Assembly: GCA_002499945.1 (NCBI GenBank)
Contig: DKYP01000116.1
Span: forward strand, 12,898-29,869
Length of the DNA: 16,972 nt
Source of the DNA: Lachnoclostridium sp. UBA7097
Lineage (GTDB): Bacteria; Bacillota; Clostridia; Lachnospirales; Lachnospiraceae
Direction of reading: 5' to 3'
In this document: piece after piece, positions 14,042 to 16,972 of the stretch
Layout: the number at the start of each line of letters is the position of its first letter
Numbering within the stretch: the first letter of the stretch is position 1
Program-made: the position numbers and the translations under genes
The notes under the pieces: model-generated
What the model was told of the DNA's origin: nothing
Seen by the model: the letters and a program-made list of their open reading frames with translations, nothing else
Databases searched by the model: none

Positions 14042-14155
14042 TTAATTGTAAAGCAATAAACACACATAACTAGATGCTGCATATAAATTTACCTTAACAT
14101 TTTTGCCGGTGTTAAAAATATATTCTTTTATGTGGATTTTGCACTTTACAATTAA
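14042..14155. repeat. Intergenic repeat unit A with inverted ends
   Basis: 114 bp bounded by perfect 12-bp inverted repeats (TTAATTGTAAAG and CTTTACAATTAA). It shares with unit B the start TTAATTGTAAAG plus AATAA, then AGATGCTGCAT (AGATGTTGCAT in B) at almost the same spacing (31 and 30 bases from the unit start), then TGCC, TATGTGGA and TTTTGCA in the same order. Confidence 0.6.
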
Positions 14156-14168
14156 TTATATATTGTAA

Positions 14169-14206
14169 AAACTAAACAGGGGATAAACAAAACCCCTGTT
14201 TGGTTT
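14169..14206. terminator. Strong hairpin between the two repeat units
   Basis: AAACTAAACAGGGG (14169-14182) pairs with CCCCTGTTTGGTTT (14193-14206), 14 bp with one wobble, and outer TTGTAAA/TTTACAA extend it past a small bulge. It lacks a long T run, so it may be a weak bidirectional terminator or another structural element. Confidence 0.5.
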
Positions 14207-14264
14207 ACAAGAATTGTTACCATGGTTTTATTATTACATAGTTAAAGGTAACAGGTAATGGGTA

Positions 14265-14370
14265 TTAATTGTAAAGTAATAATCCCTGCAAAAAGATGTT
14301 GCATTATTATGTTTTGTTATATTGCCTGTATGTGGAATCCCTGGAGGATTATTCATTTTGCAATTAATAT
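14265..14370. repeat. Intergenic repeat unit B, diverged from unit A
   Basis: About 106 bp, same orientation as unit A and sharing its ordered motifs. The right end GCAATTAAT is a diverged form of the inverted end of unit A. It ends about 50 bases before the LRR gene start and contains TGGAGGATT, which is not followed by a useful start codon. Confidence 0.5.
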
Positions 14371-14421
14371 AGATACATGATGTTTAAACTTAAAATAATG
14401 GAAAGAAAGGTGGAAACGTCT

Positions 14422-15723
14422 ATGAAGTTTTTTAGACAGACGAAGGAAGCAAGACGTAAACTTAGTTTCTTTGTAGCTCTGGCAATGGTTATATCGTTAT
14501 TACCAGTATCACCAGTGGTAAAAGCAGAAGAAAAAGTAAAAGCAGAATGTGTTAATGATGCTACGGGAATAGGTAAAATAACTGGTACTTTTAATGCTAC
14601 TGGAAACGCTACTGGAAACGCTATTGGAAACGCTACTTATTTATTTGAAACTCCATCAGGAAAAGTAGTTAGCGAAGGCTCTATAACTATAAAAGTAACT
14701 AGTCCAGCGGCAGTGGAAGATGATGGTACAGAGGTTACGCCAGCAGCAATAAAGGAATTAAATGGTTGTACTGTTAAAAAAAATAGTAATGGTACATATA
14801 ACTGCAAACCAATTCCTGGTGTAAACAAGTTTTCAATTTCTGTAAATAATATTTCATCAAATATTAGTATAACCGTAAGTGGCGTATTAAAATTAAAAGA
14901 TGCACAAAGCAATCCAACTTCTACTACAACAGGTTCTACAATAAAACCAAGTGAAAATCCAAGTAGCACCCCTGGTACAAAACCTAGTGGCACCCCTGGT
15001 ACAAAACCTGGTGGAAGTAGTGGCAATGGCTACATTCCTGGACCTGGCAATACAAATCCAAGTGCTGCTCCTAGTGCTGTTCCAAGTAGTGCACCAAGTG
15101 ATGCTCCGGGAACAAATCCAAGTAATGCACCTGGGGTAAATCCAAGTAATGTGCCAGGAACAAACCCAAGTAATGCACCAGGAACAGAGCCTACTAATGC
15201 ACCGGGTGAACCTACAAAAGCACCAGGAACAGAGCCTACTAATGCACCAAGTGACCCTACTAAGAAACCTAGTACATCAAATAGTGTTAAGGTAGGCAAG
15301 AAGGCTACAGTTGGCGGTTCACAGTACAAGGTAACTGCTGTAAAGGGTACAAGGACAGTACAGTTTACAAAGGGCAAGAAGAACGCTAAGACTGTTAAAA
15401 TTCCTTCAACTGTCAAGATTAGTGGCAAGAGTTATAAAGTTACAGTTGTTGCTAAAAACGCATTAAAGGGTAATAAGAAGCTTACAAAACTTACTATTGG
15501 CGCTAATATTAAAAAGATTGGTGCTAACGCATTCAAAGGATGCAGCAAGTTAAAGAATGTTACTATTAAGACTAAGAAGCTTACAAAGAGCAAAGTAGGC
15601 AATAATGCTTTTAAGGGTATTAATGCAAAGGCAACAATTAAAGTACCAAAGGCTAAGGTTAAGGCATACAAAAAGATTGTCCAGGCTAAGGGCGCAGGCA
15701 AAAGTGTTAAAGTAAAGAAATAA
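14422..15723 (+). CDS. Secreted BspA-type leucine-rich-repeat protein with Pro/Ser/Asn linker
   Basis: 433 residues. Signal peptide: basic start MKFFRQTKEARRKLS, hydrophobic core, probable cleavage after PVVKA (35). An N-terminal region (36 to about 160) contains a short tandem NATG repeat and is otherwise unrecognised, beta-rich in appearance. A low-complexity linker (about 162-283) is built of PSNAPGTN/EPTNAPG-like units. The C-terminal region (285-433) is lysine-rich with BspA/LRR_5 units such as KKIGANAFKGCSKLKNVTI and VGNNAFKGINAKATI. There is no LPXTG sorting signal; the basic C-terminus may bind the cell surface. The frame is open to 14377, but AAAGGTGG (14407-14414) stands 7 bases before the ATG at 14422. 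Function unknown; likely adhesion or surface binding. Confidence 0.85.
   Translation: MKFFRQTKEARRKLSFFVALAMVISLLPVSPVVKAEEKVKAECVNDATGIGKITGTFNATGNATGNAIGNATYLFETPSGKVVSEGSITIKVTSPAAVEDDGTEVTPAAIKELNGCTVKKNSNGTYNCKPIPGVNKFSISVNNISSNISITVSGVLKLKDAQSNPTSTTTGSTIKPSENPSSTPGTKPSGTPGTKPGGSSGNGYIPGPGNTNPSAAPSAVPSSAPSDAPGTNPSNAPGVNPSNVPGTNPSNAPGTEPTNAPGEPTKAPGTEPTNAPSDPTKKPSTSNSVKVGKKATVGGSQYKVTAVKGTRTVQFTKGKKNAKTVKIPSTVKISGKSYKVTVVAKNALKGNKKLTKLTIGANIKKIGANAFKGCSKLKNVTIKTKKLTKSKVGNNAFKGINAKATIKVPKAKVKAYKKIVQAKGAGKSVKVKK
14596..14637 (+). repeat. 12-bp tandem repeat coding for NATG units
   Basis: GCTACTGGAAAC at 14596-14607 and 14608-14619, then GCTATTGGAAAC at 14620-14631 and a partial GCTACT. In frame it encodes ATGN units, so changes in copy number would not shift the frame. 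Confidence 0.85.
15058..15260 (+). repeat. Degenerate tandem repeat coding for the Pro/Asn/Ser linker
   Basis: Units of about 24 bp such as AATCCAAGTAATGCACCAGG recur with third-base and unit variation, encoding GTNPSNAP, GVNPSNVP and GTEPTNAP. The repeat is typical of surface-protein spacers that vary in length between strains. Confidence 0.75.
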
Positions 15724-15768
15724 TTTTTTATAAAATTTATATGCAACATCCGGGAGATAATCCTGAAG

Positions 15769-15801
15769 ATACCACCAGTAGTATTCACTGGTGGTATTTT
15801 T
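15769..15801 (+). terminator. Terminator of the LRR gene
   Basis: ATACCACCAGT (15769-15779) pairs with ACTGGTGGTAT (15787-15797), 11 bp perfect, 7-base loop, followed by TTTTT ending at 15801. Confidence 0.9.
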
Positions 15802-15930
15802 GATACAGAAAAAGCATAGTTAAATAAAGGTTTAATATTTTCTGGTTTGCAATATCCAGCAGGTTTCCAAAGGTGCGGGCTGTTTTAGCAAATGGAAATA
15901 AAAATTTATCAAATGTACACAGTGTAATGC

Positions 15931-15960
15931 TTGCAAAGCACTTGACAACTATGTTATAAT
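15931..15960 (+). promoter_or_regulatory. Promoter of secD
   Basis: TTGCAA (15931-15936), 18-bp spacer, TATAAT (15955-15960) preceded by TGT (extended -10). The start site would be near 15967, leaving a leader of about 55 bases. The rest of the 299-bp gap after the LRR gene shows nothing else beyond the terminator. Confidence 0.6.
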
Positions 15961-16022
15961 GACTTTTAGTGTGGCTTTTTGCATAACCACAAAGAAGTTT
16001 AGTAAAAAAGGAGACATGTAGC

Positions 16023-16972
16023 ATGAAGAACAAGAAGAAAGGGTTACTACATTTGTTTATTATACTTGCAGTGACCGGGCTCTGTGTTTATACAACATTG
16101 GTTGGTTTTACTGATGCTCATAGGGGCAGTGCCCAGAATATTAAACTTGGTTTGGACCTGGCAGGTGGTGTGAGTATTACATACCAGACTGTTAAAGGTA
16201 ATCCGACTGATACAGAGATGCGTGACACAATCGCCATGATGCAGGACCGTGCAGAAGTATACAGTACAGAGTCTTCTGTAGTACAGGAAGGAAATGACCG
16301 TATTTCCATTGATATACCTGGTGTTGAAAATGCAGACGAGGTTCTTGAATCTTTAGGTAAAGAAGGTACTCTTGATTTTGTTGCAGCAGATGACATGAAA
16401 TTTGATGATGATGGCAACCCACAGTACACTAAAGTGGTATGTTCAGGAAAGCATGTTAAAAATGCAGAAGCAGGTACGCAGCAGGATGAAATTACTAAAA
16501 ATAAAGAATATGTAGTACAGCTGACATTTAATGCAAAGGGAACTAAGAAATTCGCTGAAGCAACAGCAGAAGCAGCACCTTCAAGGAAGCAGATATATAT
16601 TGTATATGACGGGAAAGTTCTTTCTTCCCCTGCTGTACAGGACGAGATATCAGATGGACATGCTGTTATTTCTGGAAGTTTCAAGACATACAATGAAGCA
16701 GACGAGCTTGCTTCTATGATACGTATAGGTGCACTTCCTGTTGAACTTAAGGAAATCCAGTCACAGGTGGTTGGCGCACAGTTAGGGCAGGATGCCATTG
16801 ACACAAGCCTTCTGGCTGGTGCTATTGGTTTTGGGCTTGTAGTATTGTTTATGGTAATTTTCTACAGGCTGCCAGGGCTTGCTTCTTCCCTTGCGCTTTT
16901 ATTCTATCTTGTAATTATGCTTGTAGCGCTTAATGTGCTTGATATTACGCTTACACTTCCAGGTGTGGCAGG
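16023..16972 (+). CDS. secD: SecD, protein-export membrane protein (partial, 3' end outside window)
   Basis: The reading frame runs off the window; 316 codons are visible. SecD with SecF uses the proton-motive force to pull exported proteins through SecYEG. Visible: basic MKNKKKG start, membrane helix at about 7-27, the conserved NIKLGLDLAGGVSITYQ motif at about 40-56, the extracytoplasmic P1 region with DRISIDIPGV, the second motif RIGALPVELKEIQSQVVGAQLG at about 237-258, then the second helix (ID-TSLLAGAIGFGLVVLF) and the following membrane segments of the C-terminal half. Start supported by AAGGAG about 9 bases before the ATG at 16023; an earlier ATG at 16016 is followed at once by TAG. 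secF is expected downstream or fused but is not seen. Confidence 0.95.
   Translation, partial: MKNKKKGLLHLFIILAVTGLCVYTTLVGFTDAHRGSAQNIKLGLDLAGGVSITYQTVKGNPTDTEMRDTIAMMQDRAEVYSTESSVVQEGNDRISIDIPGVENADEVLESLGKEGTLDFVAADDMKFDDDGNPQYTKVVCSGKHVKNAEAGTQQDEITKNKEYVVQLTFNAKGTKKFAEATAEAAPSRKQIYIVYDGKVLSSPAVQDEISDGHAVISGSFKTYNEADELASMIRIGALPVELKEIQSQVVGAQLGQDAIDTSLLAGAIGFGLVVLFMVIFYRLPGLASSLALLFYLVIMLVALNVLDITLTLPGVA

Larger units (their letters stand above)
14008..14421. other. Palindrome-rich intergenic region before the LRR gene
   Basis: 414 bp with no credible gene until the LRR start. It contains, in order: repeat unit A bounded by TTAATTGTAAAG (14042-14053) and CTTTACAATTAA (14144-14155); a long hairpin (14169-14206); a 7-bp stem TGTTACC (14215-14221) with GGTAACA (14247-14253); and repeat unit B starting TTAATTGTAAAG (14265-14276) and ending GCAATTAATAT (about 14360-14370). 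I see no clear -35/-10 pair for the LRR gene. Confidence 0.6.

Noticed and set aside
14377..14421. Upstream start of the LRR protein
   Set aside because: It would put 15 charged residues before the signal peptide, and the ribosome binding site AAAGGTGG serves the ATG at 14422.
15058..15260. CRISPR-like repetition
   Set aside because: The repeat is in frame within a coding region, has no unique spacers, and encodes a Pro/Asn/Ser linker.
15942..15960. TTGACA plus TATAAT before secD
   Set aside because: Only 7 bp apart; TTGCAA at 15931-15936 with 18-bp spacing is preferred.

Overview
The window looks like the chromosome of an AT-rich anaerobic Firmicute, most likely a Lachnospiraceae member (Roseburia, Eubacterium or Butyrivibrio-like). 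I base this on AT-rich DNA with strong GGAGG-type ribosome binding sites, a tgt-yajC pair, a TIGR04086-type membrane protein, a secreted BspA-type leucine-rich-repeat protein, a DUF1700/HAAS protein and a holin-like mini-toxin. The genus is inferred, not shown. No rRNA, tRNA or CRISPR array was seen.

Layout. 1-5255 is ordinary core DNA on the + strand: a dCache chemoreceptor, class II fructose-bisphosphate aldolase, a HAAS-domain membrane protein, and the overlapping pair tgt-yajC. 5266-6141 (-) is an AraC-type regulator converging on yajC and diverging from glgP. Its 3' coding end carries the terminator for tgt-yajC. 6142-6380 holds the divergent promoter region and a structured glgP leader with mutually exclusive hairpins. 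glgP (6381-8633) and a PHP-domain phosphoesterase (8738-9595, -) converge on a shared long hairpin. A small four-helix membrane protein and a membrane-anchored polysaccharide deacetylase follow, up to 11181.

11182-14421 is an accessory stretch with no housekeeping gene. It holds a 146-bp inverted-repeat element (a 72-bp shortened copy lies at 2048-2119), a 31-residue holin-like toxin with a probable antisense RNA, a 289-bp segment bounded by perfect 19-bp inverted repeats, an apparently intact single-ORF IS66-family element, and about 330 bp of nested palindromes with a diverged repeat. This leads into a secreted LRR protein (14422-15723), then a promoter and the first two-thirds or so of secD, which runs off the window.

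How it fits together. yajC and secD both serve the Sec translocon accessory complex but lie about 10.8 kb apart here, separated by glycogen metabolism, cell-wall modification and mobile DNA. The aldolase and glycogen phosphorylase are central carbon genes. The AraC regulator next to glgP, and the glgP leader RNA, suggest regulated glycogen use. The best candidates for something undescribed are the glgP leader RNA, the small inverted-repeat elements, and the palindrome-dense DNA upstream of the LRR gene.
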